Origin: Arthrobacter sp. M4
GTDB taxonomy: Bacteria > Actinomycetota > Actinomycetes > Actinomycetales > Micrococcaceae
DNA: 64,000 nt
Assembly (NCBI RefSeq): GCF_020251205.1
Contig: NZ_JAIWYX010000006.1
Coordinates: 124,001 to 188,000, forward strand
Direction of reading: 5' to 3'
Notes under the pieces: model-generated
The model's input: the letters and a program-made list of their open reading frames with translations, nothing else
Told to the model about the DNA's origin: nothing
Databases searched by the model: none
Position numbers and translations under genes: made by a program
Shown here: piece after piece, positions 46,279-56,051 of the stretch
How the letters are laid out: each line of letters starts with the position of its first letter
Numbering within the stretch: position 1 is the first letter of the stretch

Positions 46279-49200
46279 ATGAGTCCAGCCAGCAAGTCCA
46301 CCGGCGGACAGAAACTCGACGGCGCGCGCCCTCTGAGCGGCCTGCGCAGGGCCTTGTCGGAGGATGCGACGTTCGCCCGTGTCCGTTCCGAGGCCGCCAA
46401 GCCCTTCAGCGTGCGCAGTAGCGACTACCAGGTAAGTGCTCCCACCGGGATGCGCGCTGTGCTGGTTGCGGAGATGGTTGAGGGGCTCTCGGGGGCAGCG
46501 AACGAAGGGCCAGGACCGGCTCCGGTGGTATTGGCCGTCACCGCCACCGGCAGGGAAGCCGAGGACCTTGTTGAGGCGCTCTCCGCCTACCTTCCCACAG
46601 ATTCGGTAGCCGCCTTCCCCAGCTGGGAAACCCTCCCGCACGAGCGCCTCTCGCCGCGCTCGGATACGGTCGGCAAACGGCTTGCGGTCCTCAGGCGGCT
46701 GACGCATCCCGAATCGTCCGCGGCCCCGCTGCGTGTCGTCGTCGCGCCTGTCCGTGCCGTAGTCCAGCCCATTGTCGCCGGTCTAGGCGAACTGGTTCCG
46801 GTGACGCTCAAGGTGGGGCAGGAAGTGCCCTTCAGCGATGTTGTGAAGCAATTGGCCGATGCCGCCTATTCACGCGTGGACATGGTCACGCACCGCGGTG
46901 AGTTCGCGGTGCGTGGGGGCATCCTGGACGTGTTCCCGCCCACCGAAGACCATCCCGTCCGCGTCGAGTTTTTCGGCGACGAGGTTGACCAGATGCGCTG
47001 GTTCGCCGTCGCCGACCAACGCACGCTGACGTCTCTGTCCGGCACTATCCGGCATCCGGAAGAACTGCATGCCCCGCCGTGCCGCGAAATCCTGATTACG
47101 CCGTCGGTGATGTCCCGTGCCGCGAAGCTGAAGGCCGAGCTGCCGGCGGCCGCGGACATGCTGGAGAAGATCGCGGGCGGCATCGCGGTGGAGGGCATGG
47201 AGTCCCTGGCGCCGGTCCTTGTGGACGCCATGGTTCCGTTCGTTGAGCAGCTGCCGGTGGGGTCCCTGGCCGTGATCATGGAACCGGAGAAAGTGCGGAC
47301 CCGCGCCCACGATCTGGCCGCCACCAACGCTGAGTTCCTGGAAGCGGCGTGGTCAACAGCGTCCGACGGCGGTGCGGCGCCCCTTGACGTTCTGTCCCAT
47401 GCCGCCACCGACCTGGAGGCGGCGAGCTTCCGCTCGCTGGCGGACACCCGCAGTTCCTGCCTGGCCCACGACGTGTCCTGGTGGTCCGTGACGTCGCTGG
47501 CTTCGGACGAGGATCTTGTGCTTGATATCGACGTCCTCAATCTGCACGCCCGCGAACCGCGCGGCTACCACGGCGATGTGGCGGAAATGATGGATTTCAT
47601 CGGCTCCCGTGTGAAGGACCAGTGGCGGCTGGTCGTTGCCACGGATGGACCGGGCCCGGCGCAGCGCCTCGCCGAGCTCTTCCACGATGCCGATATCCCG
47701 TGCAGCCGTGTTGATGCCCTTGACCAGGAACCACAGCGGGGCATCATCGAGGTGACCACCGCCGCCGTCGGCCGCGGTTTTGTCCTTGACGGGCTCAAGC
47801 TCGGCCTGCTCACGGAAGCCGACCTCCTGGGCCGTACCTCTGCTGTCTCCACCAAGGACATGCGCCGGATGCCGTCCAAGCGGCGCAACGCCGTCGATCC
47901 CCTCCAGCTGCACGCCGGCGACTTTGTGGTGCATGAGCAGCACGGCATCGGGAAGTTCGTGGAACTCATCCAACGCAAGGTTGCGGGGGGATCCGATGGC
48001 GTGCGGGAGTACCTCGTGCTGGAATACGCCCCTTCCAAGCGCGGCGCCCCGGGTGACCGCTTGTTCGTACCCACGGACCAGCTGGACCAGGTCACCAGGT
48101 ACGTGGGCGGGGACACTCCGGTGCTGAGCAAGATGGGCGGCGCCGACTGGGCGGCCACCAAGTCCAAGGCGAAGAAGGCCGTCAAGGAGATCGCGGGCGA
48201 GCTCATCCGCCTGTACTCGGCGCGAATGGCGTCAAGGGGCCACGCGTTTGGCCCGGACACGCCGTGGCAGCGCGAACTGGAAGAGGCCTTCCCGTACGTG
48301 GAGACGCCGGACCAGCTCACCACCATCAATGAGGTCAAGGCGGACATGGAACGGGAAATCCCGATGGACCGCCTGGTGTCCGGTGACGTGGGCTACGGCA
48401 AGACGGAAATCGCGGTCCGGGCTGCCTTCAAGGCAGTGCAGGACGGCAAGCAGGTGGCTGTCCTGGTTCCCACAACCCTGTTGGCCCAACAGCACCACGA
48501 AACGTTTACAGAGCGTTTCTCCGGCTTCCCCCTTGTTGTGCGGCCATTATCCCGCTTCCAAACGGCCAAGGAGGCCAAGGATACGGCGGAGGGCGTCAAG
48601 AACGGCTCCGTGGACGTTGTGATTGGCACGCACCGCTTGCTGTCCAAGGAGGTGGAGTTCAAGGATCTCGGCCTGGTGATCGTGGACGAGGAACAGCGTT
48701 TCGGCGTCGAGCACAAGGAAGCCCTCAAGAAGATGCGCACCAATGTGGATGTGCTCGCCATGTCCGCAACGCCGATCCCGCGAACGTTGGAGATGTCGCT
48801 GACCGGTATCCGGGAAACGTCCACGCTGGCGACGCCTCCGGAGGAGCGGCACCCGGTGCTGACATACGTGGGCCCGTACACGAACAAGCAGACCTCCGCT
48901 GCTATTCGCCGCGAGTTGATGCGCGAAGGCCAGGTCTTCTTTGTGCACAACCGCGTCTCGTCGATCGAACGCATCGCCAACCAGATCCGCGAACTGGTTC
49001 CCGAAGCCCGCGTTGAGGTGGCGCATGGCCAGATGTCGGAAGGCCGGCTGGAGCAGATCATCGTGGACTTCTGGGAAAAGCGTTTTGACGTCCTGGTCTG
49101 CACCACCATCATTGAAACCGGTTTGGACATCTCCAACGCGAATACCTTGATTGTGGACGGCGCGGACAAGTACGGCCTGTCGCAGTTGCACCAGCTCCGC

Positions 49201-49983
49201 GGGCGTGTGGGCCGCGGCCGGGAGCGGGCTTACGCTTACTTCCTGTATCCGTCGGAGAAGCCGCTGGGCGAGGTGGCCTTGGAGCGCCTCAAGGCTGTTG
49301 CTTCCCACAACGAGCTGGGCGCGGGTATGCAGCTGGCCATGAAGGACCTGGAGATCCGCGGCGCCGGCAACCTCTTGGGTGGTGAACAGTCCGGCCACAT
49401 CCAAGGCGTTGGCTTCGACCTGTACATCCGGCTGGTGGGCGAGGCCGTGGCGGACTACCGCGGCGAAGCCGAGGAGAAAGCTCCGGACATGAAGATCGAG
49501 CTGCCGGTCAACGCCCACCTGCCTCACGACTATGTCCCAGGGGAGCGGCTTAGGCTTGAGGCCTACCGAAAGCTCGCTGCCGCCGCAACGCCTCCCGCCA
49601 TCGACGAGGTCCTGGCCGAACTCGTGGACCGTTACGGCGAACCCCCCGAGCCAGTGAAGAACCTGATAGGCGTGGCCCGCCTGCGGGTCGCCGCCCGGGA
49701 AGCCGGCCTGTCCGACGTCGCACTTCAAGGCAACATGGTGCGCTTTTCCCCGGCGCAGCTGCCGGAGTCCAAGGCCATGCGACTGAACCGCATGTATCCC
49801 GGATCCCAGGTCAAGGCGGCGCTCGATGCAGTGCTTATCCCCAAACCCAAAACAGCCAGGGTAGGCGGCCGCGACCTTCAGGACGCAGAGATCCTCGAGT
49901 GGGCCGGCAACGTCCTTGCCGCCATCTTCTCCGACGCCGCCGCTCCCGAAGCTCCGGCGCGTACCCAAGCGACTGGTCGATAG
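46279..49983 (+). CDS. mfd: Transcription-repair coupling factor Mfd
   Basis: ATP-driven DNA translocase that removes RNA polymerase stalled at lesions and recruits UvrA. 1234 residues: UvrB-like N-terminal region (about 30-370; SWETLPHERLSP, VTHRGEFAVRGGILDVFPP), RNA-polymerase-interacting region (about 525-590; GDFVVHEQHGIGKF), RecG-like translocase (Walker A SGDVGYGKTEIAVRAAFKAV near 703, DEEQ box near 803, ETGLDISNANTLIVDGAD near 950, QLRGRVGRGRERAYAY) and C-terminal D7 domain (about 1060-1220). ATG start with GGGAGG 7 bases before. The next gene begins 2 bp after its stop. Confidence 0.97.
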   Translation: MSPASKSTGGQKLDGARPLSGLRRALSEDATFARVRSEAAKPFSVRSSDYQVSAPTGMRAVLVAEMVEGLSGAANEGPGPAPVVLAVTATGREAEDLVEALSAYLPTDSVAAFPSWETLPHERLSPRSDTVGKRLAVLRRLTHPESSAAPLRVVVAPVRAVVQPIVAGLGELVPVTLKVGQEVPFSDVVKQLADAAYSRVDMVTHRGEFAVRGGILDVFPPTEDHPVRVEFFGDEVDQMRWFAVADQRTLTSLSGTIRHPEELHAPPCREILITPSVMSRAAKLKAELPAAADMLEKIAGGIAVEGMESLAPVLVDAMVPFVEQLPVGSLAVIMEPEKVRTRAHDLAATNAEFLEAAWSTASDGGAAPLDVLSHAATDLEAASFRSLADTRSSCLAHDVSWWSVTSLASDEDLVLDIDVLNLHAREPRGYHGDVAEMMDFIGSRVKDQWRLVVATDGPGPAQRLAELFHDADIPCSRVDALDQEPQRGIIEVTTAAVGRGFVLDGLKLGLLTEADLLGRTSAVSTKDMRRMPSKRRNAVDPLQLHAGDFVVHEQHGIGKFVELIQRKVAGGSDGVREYLVLEYAPSKRGAPGDRLFVPTDQLDQVTRYVGGDTPVLSKMGGADWAATKSKAKKAVKEIAGELIRLYSARMASRGHAFGPDTPWQRELEEAFPYVETPDQLTTINEVKADMEREIPMDRLVSGDVGYGKTEIAVRAAFKAVQDGKQVAVLVPTTLLAQQHHETFTERFSGFPLVVRPLSRFQTAKEAKDTAEGVKNGSVDVVIGTHRLLSKEVEFKDLGLVIVDEEQRFGVEHKEALKKMRTNVDVLAMSATPIPRTLEMSLTGIRETSTLATPPEERHPVLTYVGPYTNKQTSAAIRRELMREGQVFFVHNRVSSIERIANQIRELVPEARVEVAHGQMSEGRLEQIIVDFWEKRFDVLVCTTIIETGLDISNANTLIVDGADKYGLSQLHQLRGRVGRGRERAYAYFLYPSEKPLGEVALERLKAVASHNELGAGMQLAMKDLEIRGAGNLLGGEQSGHIQGVGFDLYIRLVGEAVADYRGEAEEKAPDMKIELPVNAHLPHDYVPGERLRLEAYRKLAAAATPPAIDEVLAELVDRYGEPPEPVKNLIGVARLRVAAREAGLSDVALQGNMVRFSPAQLPESKAMRLNRMYPGSQVKAALDAVLIPKPKTARVGGRDLQDAEILEWAGNVLAAIFSDAAAPEAPARTQATGR

Positions 49984-49985
49984 TC

Positions 49986-50801
49986 ATGATGGGAGGACAC
50001 CACGCCGCGTCAGGTGCCGCGGCGTGGGTAGCCATTGCCACCACCGGCCCTTACGCGCTGGGCTGGTACCCGCTGGACGCCACCGGCGTGCTGATCGGGG
50101 CCATGACGACGGCGGGAACCGCCTTGGTCTGCGACTGGGACCACCGCTCCAGCACCATCGCGCACGCGCTTCCGCCACTGTCCAACGCGATCGCCGTGGG
50201 GATCGAAAAGGTCAGCGGCGGCCACCGGCAGGGGACACATTCACTGCTGGGCGCCTCGGTATTCGTGGTGCTGGCTGCGTTCTGTTCGCAGTTCCAGGTG
50301 GACAGTCCCTGGGGACGCCTGTCTGTTGGAGCCGGATTGCTCTGCATGTTCATGATCAATATCGCGGCGAAGGCGCTGAAACTGTTCCCCAATTCCGGCT
50401 GGATAGCCAACTGGGTGTTTGCTCTGCTCATGGCCGGCCTTGTGACCTGGTTCGCGCCACATCAGTGGAGCTGGCTGCCGCTGTCCATGCTGGCAGGAGT
50501 AATGGTTCACATCGTTGGCGACCTCGTCACCACCGGCGGTGTTCCGTTGTTGTGGCCAGTGGTGATCAAGCCGCCCAAGCTGCTGCGGAAAGTCCCTGTG
50601 CTGAACGATGTGTGGAAGGCTAATGGCGCCCTGTCCATTCCGCTTCTGGGCAAGGCGGGATCCCGGCGTGAATGGCTGGTGCTGATCCCTGTGAGCGGCT
50701 ACGCCATGGTGGGCATGTGCACCGCCGCTTGGAGTGCGGCCCAGACCCACGCGCCGGAGGCGGCATTGTTGGTGCAGAGCCTCATCCCAGCGCTGCGCTA
50801 G
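49986..50801 (+). CDS. YdjM/DUF457-type membrane-bound metal-dependent hydrolase
   Basis: 271-residue integral membrane protein. The N-terminal MMGGHHAASGAAAW, the DWDHRSSTIAHALP segment and GGHRQGTHSLLG provide the His/Asp cluster typical of the LexA-binding/YdjM membrane hydrolase family; a further HIVGDLVTTGG segment is near residue 175. About six hydrophobic helices. ATG at 49986, 2 bp after mfd; the longer frame from 49899 lies inside mfd. The substrate is unknown. A shared hairpin terminator follows. Confidence 0.82.
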   Translation: MMGGHHAASGAAAWVAIATTGPYALGWYPLDATGVLIGAMTTAGTALVCDWDHRSSTIAHALPPLSNAIAVGIEKVSGGHRQGTHSLLGASVFVVLAAFCSQFQVDSPWGRLSVGAGLLCMFMINIAAKALKLFPNSGWIANWVFALLMAGLVTWFAPHQWSWLPLSMLAGVMVHIVGDLVTTGGVPLLWPVVIKPPKLLRKVPVLNDVWKANGALSIPLLGKAGSRREWLVLIPVSGYAMVGMCTAAWSAAQTHAPEAALLVQSLIPALR

Positions 50802-50815
50802 TCCCCAGACAGCAG

Positions 50816-50841
50816 AAGGCCCGGGCTGATGCCCGGGCCTT
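50816..50841. terminator. Bidirectional intrinsic terminator
   Basis: AAGGCCCGGGC-TGAT-GCCCGGGCCTT: a perfect 11-bp stem with a 4-nt loop between two converging genes, followed by TCCTTCGTCT on the plus strand and preceded by CTGCT on the other. Confidence 0.8.
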
Positions 50842-50863
50842 CCTTCGTCTGATGGGGTGCTGA

Positions 50864-51091
50864 CTAGTGTTCGCCGGCCGAGTCAGAGCGGCCCAGGATG
50901 GTCTGCGGAATCCAGAATGCCAGGGCGAACAGGCCCAGGCAGACGGCCATCGGCCACGGGTTGTCCAGCGACAGGAAGGACAGCGAGTAGATCGCACCGA
51001 GGAACAGAGCGATCATCACCGCGAAGATGACGAGGCTGGATGCCAGGCTGTTCTCGTTCTCGATCGGCTTGCTGTACGTTGGCTTGGCCAT
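50864..51091 (-). CDS. Small two-helix membrane protein of unknown function
   Basis: 75 residues (MAKPTYSKPIENENSLASSL...), with two hydrophobic helices at about 20-41 and 47-66 and short polar ends. A GGAACGG-type ribosome-binding site precedes its ATG. It sits between deoC (upstream on the same strand) and a bidirectional terminator, so it is expected to be expressed. I do not recognise a characterised family. Confidence 0.75.
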   Translation of the reverse strand: MAKPTYSKPIENENSLASSLVIFAVMIALFLGAIYSLSFLSLDNPWPMAVCLGLFALAFWIPQTILGRSDSAGEH

Positions 51092-51145
51092 TCCGTTCCT
51101 TCCTCAGCCCCGCAGGACTTCTCATTTCCGGCGCACCGGCAGCCG

Positions 51146-51829
51146 TCAGTAGGCAGAAGTTCCTTGTTCGCCTTTGACGATTGCAATGCCGGAGCTGGCG
51201 CCGATACGTGTTGCACCTGCAGCAATCATAGCCTGAGCGTCGGCCAGCGTTCGTACGCCGCCTGAGGCCTTGACGCCGATCCCAGGCCCCACAGTCCTGC
51301 GCATCAGGGCAATATCAGCTTCGGTTGCGCCGCCGCCGCCAAAGCCAGTGGACGTTTTCACGAAGTCCGCGCCAGCTTCCACGGCTGCTTCACACGCCAG
51401 GACTTTCTGTTCGTCGGTCAGCATCGAAGTCTCGATAATGACTTTGACCACTGCCTCCTCTGCATGCACCGCCTCGACCACCTTGGTGATGTCATCCACC
51501 AGCGTCCCCTTGTCGTTGGCCCTCGCCGCGGCAATGTTGATGACCATGTCCACCTCGTCGGCGCCATCCAGTACGGCGCCGCGGGCTTCGTAGGCCTTTA
51601 CATCGCTTGGCGTCGCCCCGAACGGGAAGCCGACTACCGAGCATGTCAGGACGCCAGAGCCCTTGAGGGCCCTTGCCGCGGTCTTGACCCAAACAGGGTT
51701 CACGCACACTGATTTGAAGTGGTACTCGGCGGCCTCAGCGCAGAGTTTGAGCACGTCCGCTTCACTGGCTTCCGGCTTCAGGAGGGTGTGGTCGATGTAG
51801 GAGGCAATGCTGTCGGCGTCGGTGCTCAT
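51146..51829 (-). CDS. deoC: Deoxyribose-phosphate aldolase
   Basis: Class I aldolase that splits 2-deoxyribose-5-phosphate into glyceraldehyde-3-phosphate and acetaldehyde. The 227 residues contain [12 protein letters not shown] at the N-terminus, [26 protein letters not shown] and the Schiff-base lysine region [16 protein letters not shown], then KASGGVRT. The ATG at 51829 (MSTDAD) is used; an ATG three codons upstream at 51838 is possible. Confidence 0.95.
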   Translation of the reverse strand: MSTDADSIASYIDHTLLKPEASEADVLKLCAEAAEYHFKSVCVNPVWVKTAARALKGSGVLTCSVVGFPFGATPSDVKAYEARGAVLDGADEVDMVINIAAARANDKGTLVDDITKVVEAVHAEEAVVKVIIETSMLTDEQKVLACEAAVEAGADFVKTSTGFGGGGATEADIALMRRTVGPGIGVKASGGVRTLADAQAMIAAGATRIGASSGIAIVKGEQGTSAY

Positions 51830-51855
51830 GGCGACCATCTTGCCACAGCGTCCTG

Positions 51856-52707
51856 TCAGGCAGCGGCGGCTGCCGCCTGAAAGGCGCCACGTACGCCGGC
51901 CAGCAGACCCGCGGCGCAGGTGCGTGCCGCAGTCTCAGCGGAAACCATCAGTCCCAGCCTGACGCCGTCGAGCGCTGCGGCATCCCCAATGGCCCAGACA
52001 TCCGGCGCGGAGGCGCGGTAGTGCCGGTCCACCTCGATTCCGCCGGCGGGAGCGGTTCGGATGCCTGCAGTGGCGGCAAGTTGGTCCTGTGCGGTGCGTT
52101 CTTCGGCCAGCACCACCAGGTCGGCGTTCATGGTGCTGCCGTCCTCGAAGATGATGCCTGTGGCGGGCAGGACGGAGCCAGCCACGGTCGGCATGACGGA
52201 CGCGGGCCGCAGCGAGGTGCGGACGGGCCGGACGCCGCGGGCGCGAAGGACAGCTTCGGCCTGTCCGGCGCTCGGCCCGGTGCCTACGAGGATGCCTAGC
52301 GGACGGCGGCCCAGGACACGTGTGACGTCCGTGACCGCCTGGCCGATGGTTCCGGCGTCGTCCACCGTGGAGTAGCTGAGGCAACGGGCGGAGCCGGTGA
52401 CAGCGGGCTTGTCCGGGACGGAGCCCGTGGCGATGACCAACTGGTCGTAAGGGAATTCCATGCCGTCCACCGTGCTAACGGTGCGCGAGTCGCTGTCGAG
52501 GTACGACGCCGGCTGGCCGAGTCGGAGGGAAACCTGCGGCAGCGCTGCGGCCTCCAGGAGTTCCGTGGGGCAGTCGTCGCGGTTGCTGAGGAGCGTGATG
52601 GATCCGGGGTAGCCATGGCGGTGGAGGTGGTGGACCAGTGCCAAGGCGGCTGGTCCGGCTCCTGCAATGACGAGGCGGGTGCGGGCAGTGATCGCGGAGG
52701 CGGACAT
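51856..52707 (-). CDS. NAD(P)/FAD-dependent oxidoreductase (pyridine nucleotide-disulfide type)
   Basis: 283 residues. It has the FAD motif [17 protein letters not shown] at the N-terminus, [12 protein letters not shown], a second dinucleotide motif [17 protein letters not shown] near 140, and the closing FAD motif [13 protein letters not shown] near 245. The layout is like the N-terminal half of NirB or a ferredoxin/rubredoxin reductase, but it is shorter than full-length reductases and has no partner domain. ATG at 52707 with AAAGGG upstream; the frame is open to 52752. Its electron partner and substrate are unknown. Confidence 0.82.
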   Translation of the reverse strand: MSASAITARTRLVIAGAGPAALALVHHLHRHGYPGSITLLSNRDDCPTELLEAAALPQVSLRLGQPASYLDSDSRTVSTVDGMEFPYDQLVIATGSVPDKPAVTGSARCLSYSTVDDAGTIGQAVTDVTRVLGRRPLGILVGTGPSAGQAEAVLRARGVRPVRTSLRPASVMPTVAGSVLPATGIIFEDGSTMNADLVVLAEERTAQDQLAATAGIRTAPAGGIEVDRHYRASAPDVWAIGDAAALDGVRLGLMVSAETAARTCAAGLLAGVRGAFQAAAAAA

Positions 52708-52807
52708 GGGTGGCCCTTTCGCTGGCGGTGATCGGTGGTTTGTTGTTGCCACCAGCCTAGGGAAACCGCTTTTCTGGGATGTTTCCCCGGCGTTGCCCGT
52801 TTACCAC

Positions 52808-52838
52808 CGAACGTTCGCTGGCGTTTACTGACCGGTAA
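52808..52838. promoter_or_regulatory. Palindromes upstream of the FAD oxidoreductase gene
   Basis: CGAACGTTCG (52808-52817) is a perfect 10-bp palindrome; TTAC-TGACCG-GTAA (52825-52838) is a second inverted repeat. Both lie 100-130 bp before the oxidoreductase start in the gap after the patatin gene. Possible operator sites; the regulator is unknown. Confidence 0.3.
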
Positions 52839-52847
52839 TAACGTGGA

Positions 52848-54206
52848 TCACACTGCGAGGCCCCCGTAGCGGCGGAAGGCCTCGCGCAAGCCCGAGCCTG
52901 CGAAGCTCGCCACGGCCGCCGCGCGTTGCCCAAGGCCATGCGAGCCCACGGGCTCAACCGATGCCAGCAGGGCGGCGGCATCGCCTACGGTCATTTGCAG
53001 CGTGGCCGCTGGCTGTCCGCCGATGTCCAGCCGGGCGTTGCGTGTATCCGCCCAGGCGTCCGGACCTGGATCGTCGTGGAAGGTCCGGGTCACGGTAACG
53101 TCTTCCCATGCTCCTTTGATCCTGGCTCTCGCTATATAGCTGACGTCTTCGCCGGTGGACTGCACGCGCCCGTCGGAGAGGAAGACCCTGCCCCCGAGCG
53201 CTGTGTGGTCGAGGTATCCGCTGAGCCGGGCATCGCCGCCCCCTGAGGGTAGGACCACCGTGGCGCGGAAGGTGACCGGGCCGCCGTCGTACTGTCCGTG
53301 CAGGGTGTCATTGAACCGCACGCCGGGGGCGGGCTCTGACATGGCTGTGCAGGACGGCTCCTTGGCCACGCCGGAGCTGGTCATGGTGTCCAGGTAGGCG
53401 CGGGCGTCACGGTAGCCCATGGCGATCAGCGTGTCCGCGTCGATGCGGCCCAGGTAGAACTCCGGGTCCAGCGGGAGCGGGTTCTCCGGCCTGACAACGT
53501 GGAGCACAAAGTCGCGTCCTGTCGCCGCTGCGGCCTCGAAATCGGCGTTGAGGGCGCCCATCGCACTCATTTCGATCATGTGGACGTATTGCTCCAACGG
53601 CCCGTCGCCCCAATAGGGGGAATTGCCGATGCACCAGATCAGCCACACTTCGTTGGCCCCGCGGCGGAGGGCTTCCTGGACGTTGGCGTCCCGCATCCAC
53701 ACGGCATCGGTCCAGATACGGCCGTCACGTCGCAGGGGAGTGAGGAAAATGGGCAGGGACATCCCGGCCGCCATAAGTTCCGCATCGATCTGGGTGGCGT
53801 CGATTGAATGGCAGCGCTTCTCGGTGAATTCGACCACGTTGAACGTGCCTTCCGTGGCGTCCGGCATCGACGCGCGGCGCCTGATTTCGGCGTCGTCGAT
53901 CCCCAGGGCGGGGAAGACTTTGCCAAGCAACCCGTCTGCATCGCCGATCGCGGGCAGCGACCATGGCCCTTTGAGGTAATCACCAAGGGGCAGCGCCGAA
54001 CCGAAATCTTTCACGTCCACGCCGGACCAATTGGCGCACATGTCCTGGGGCGAAACTCCGGACAGCATCATTCCCGCCGTCATGATGCCTCCGGAGGTGC
54101 CGTCAATATGGTCGAAGGTCAGCCCCTCTTCGGCCAGGGCGCGCACCACCCCGGCTTGCCAGGCCACGCGCATACCGCCACCGGCCAATACCAAGGATCG
54201 CTTCAT
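52848..54206 (-). CDS. Patatin-like phospholipase with extra C-terminal domain
   Basis: 452 residues. The N-terminal patatin domain (about 1-270) has the oxyanion loop SLVLAGGGMRVAWQAG, the nucleophile elbow DGTSGGIM (GxSxG) near residue 38 and a dyad-Asp region WTDAVWMRDANVQEAL, where the usual DG-G is DA-V. The remainder (about 295-410) starts FNDTLHGQY and contains RLSGYLDHTALGGRV; it resembles the C-terminal domain of the GMC oxidoreductase at the head of the same operon. Last gene of the seven-gene run; its ATG overlaps the stop before it (ATGA). Predicted to hydrolyse an acyl ester of a lipid; substrate unknown. Confidence 0.85.
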   Translation of the reverse strand: MKRSLVLAGGGMRVAWQAGVVRALAEEGLTFDHIDGTSGGIMTAGMMLSGVSPQDMCANWSGVDVKDFGSALPLGDYLKGPWSLPAIGDADGLLGKVFPALGIDDAEIRRRASMPDATEGTFNVVEFTEKRCHSIDATQIDAELMAAGMSLPIFLTPLRRDGRIWTDAVWMRDANVQEALRRGANEVWLIWCIGNSPYWGDGPLEQYVHMIEMSAMGALNADFEAAAATGRDFVLHVVRPENPLPLDPEFYLGRIDADTLIAMGYRDARAYLDTMTSSGVAKEPSCTAMSEPAPGVRFNDTLHGQYDGGPVTFRATVVLPSGGGDARLSGYLDHTALGGRVFLSDGRVQSTGEDVSYIARARIKGAWEDVTVTRTFHDDPGPDAWADTRNARLDIGGQPAATLQMTVGDAAALLASVEPVGSHGLGQRAAAVASFAGSGLREAFRRYGGLAV

Positions 54207-54601
54207 GGAGTCACCGGCCTGCGCCAGTAGGCGAAGCAGAGGGCCGCCGTTGCCAGGTCGAAGAAGGCCACCAGCAGGGCCAGCGGTGAGAACACCGCCG
54301 CGAGGACTCCAATCCCGACGGCGGCAAAGGCTCCGGCCTTCTGCACGGCGGACCAGAGCAGGACCTCACGCGCTGGAAAGGGACGCAGGAGGGTATGGAG
54401 GAGGAGCCCGCCAACCACGATCATGAACATGCCGACGGTGCCGAAGAGTTGCCGGGCTGTTGCGGTTGGCTCGACTCCAAGCAGGGACAGGATACTTCCG
54501 CCGAACGGGATCTGCACTGCACCCGAGAACACTGTGATGACGGCTATCGCAGCCAGCACCGCGCGTAGCGGATCCGCAGCGGCCCACTGCGGAATCCTCA
54601 C
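54203..54601 (-). CDS. Small membrane protein of the GMC-patatin operon (132 aa)
   Basis: Starts at a GTG that overlaps the preceding stop (GTGA), with GGAG 8 bases upstream. Four hydrophobic stretches fill it (about 14-35, 48-68, 78-98, 100-122). No motif beyond hydrophobicity was recognised. The tight position between another membrane protein and the patatin suggests a membrane partner of the pathway. Confidence 0.75.
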   Translation of the reverse strand: MRIPQWAAADPLRAVLAAIAVITVFSGAVQIPFGGSILSLLGVEPTATARQLFGTVGMFMIVVGGLLLHTLLRPFPAREVLLWSAVQKAGAFAAVGIGVLAAVFSPLALLVAFFDLATAALCFAYWRRPVTP

Positions 54602-55080
54602 GAGAACGTCTCCAGAAGTTCCCCGCGATCCGCGAGGAGCCACACCATGGACACCCAAGTGGCCGTGGAGACGTAGAAGCGGATGTCGTTCAGGAGCATC
54701 CAGCGCATCAGCAGCGACCTGAGCTCGGCGTCATCCTTGAAGTCGCCGCCGCGGATCCGCACGTTGATAGGGATGATCAAGCCCTGGCCGACCACGGTGA
54801 GAACGATGATGCCGATCAGGCAGATGACGGCGAAGACCACCCGTATGGTTCCCCACTCTGCCCACACCATAATGCCGCCTGAGATGAACATGATGGGCAC
54901 CACCACGGTGAAGAACTTGGTGGCAGCGCGGGTGGGGATACCGAAGTGCATATCCACGTTGTCCCGGGCCAGTGAGCGCCATGTGGGGTAGAGGAACCAT
55001 TTCAGTACCCACATGGTCCCGACGTACATGGTGGCGCCGAACAGGAAGTACAGCGCGTTGAACATCAGGAACCAGTTCAC
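54598..55080 (-). CDS. Membrane protein of the GMC-patatin operon (160 aa)
   Basis: GTG start overlapping the stop of the acetoacetate-decarboxylase-like gene (GTGA). Four predicted helices: about 3-25 (FLMFNALYFLFGATMYVGTM), 55-75 (FFTVVVPIMFISGGIMVWAE), 78-102 and 135-152. Conserved-looking polar residues lie in the loops (RDNVDMHFGIPTR). No characterised family recognised. Confidence 0.75.
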   Translation of the reverse strand: MNWFLMFNALYFLFGATMYVGTMWVLKWFLYPTWRSLARDNVDMHFGIPTRAATKFFTVVVPIMFISGGIMVWAEWGTIRVVFAVICLIGIIVLTVVGQGLIIPINVRIRGGDFKDDAELRSLLMRWMLLNDIRFYVSTATWVSMVWLLADRGELLETFS

Positions 55081-56051
55081 GGCCTGATCCCGGTGTCAGC
55101 GGCTCCTGCGGGTTCCGCTGCGGGCACCCTGCTCCGGTCCGGTGGTTCCAGCCAATCCTGGCCCTGGCCCAGTCCCACCACGCTGTCCATCATGTCCCCG
55201 CCGCGGATAACATCCGCTTCGGCTTCTGTGGGTGCGGTGAGGAACCATGCTTCGTAGTGGTCGTCCAGCACACCATGGGCTTCCGGCAGCCAGGCAGTGA
55301 AGAGAGGCTTGTCGGACACATTGAGGCCCTTGAGCGGCGCAACGCCGGGAGCGTCTCCCAACACCAGCCTCGCCTTGGCCTGTGCACCAAACGCGACGTC
55401 GCCCTTGGCTTCGAAGTAGATGTCGGACTTCCAGAGCATGCCGCGGAAGGCGCAGTAGTTGGAGGCGGCCATCTTGAGGGGCAGGCCGGCGGGCTCAGGC
55501 CGCTCGATTTCGATGTAGCAGCCGAGCTGGCCGTCCTGGTCGTACTGCGCGGAGACTGAGGTGTCCGTGACCACGAAGTCCAGGTTGGCCTGGTGCTTGG
55601 GCATGCCCCAGATCCCTTTTCCGCCCTTGACGGAGATTTCCGTGCTCACTGGCAGGTCCACCACAAACTGGCCGAGTTTGAAAGTCTTCTGGAAGAGCAG
55701 GGGCAGGAGCGGTGGGGCAGGCCGTGTTCCGTGCGTGATGGCGATGGCCAGGGAGTACTCGATGTACTTGCCGATGTCCGTGGACTTGTAGTTCACCACC
55801 GTGACCACCAACAGCCCCTTGCCGCCGATGCTGAACGGACGCATTTCCCGGCCCGGCAGGATCGCTGCGGCTGCCCGCTTATTGATGGGGAACGCCGCCA
55901 TCAACACCGGTGAGTCGTCCGAGTTTACGGGCATCAGGTAGGGGATGCCGTCCACCCTGGCATGGTGGCTGCGGAGTTGGTGCTGGCGGCGCGGCACCGG
56001 GGAGGGAATGAGCTTGAGCAGGGGCGTGATGAGTTGGGTGATGGTTTTCAT
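55077..56051 (-). CDS. Acetoacetate decarboxylase family protein
   Basis: 324 residues. The family fold is suggested by the run VDLPVSTEISVKGGKGIWGM-PKHQANLDF in the middle, matching the G-x-PK-x-x-A region of the acetoacetate decarboxylase family, and by the strands around it. Whether the Schiff-base lysine is present needs alignment. The open frame extends to 56216, but the ATG at 56051 overlaps the stop of the hydrolase gene (ATGA). Many members are not decarboxylases, so the reaction is uncertain; a beta-keto acid or similar ligand is plausible. Confidence 0.8.
   Translation of the reverse strand: MKTITQLITPLLKLIPSPVPRRQHQLRSHHARVDGIPYLMPVNSDDSPVLMAAFPINKRAAAAILPGREMRPFSIGGKGLLVVTVVNYKSTDIGKYIEYSLAIAITHGTRPAPPLLPLLFQKTFKLGQFVVDLPVSTEISVKGGKGIWGMPKHQANLDFVVTDTSVSAQYDQDGQLGCYIEIERPEPAGLPLKMAASNYCAFRGMLWKSDIYFEAKGDVAFGAQAKARLVLGDAPGVAPLKGLNVSDKPLFTAWLPEAHGVLDDHYEAWFLTAPTEAEADVIRGGDMMDSVVGLGQGQDWLEPPDRSRVPAAEPAGAADTGIRP

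Noticed and set aside
48547..49968. 473-codon reverse-strand frame inside mfd
   Set aside because: Antisense to highly conserved mfd; no independent support.
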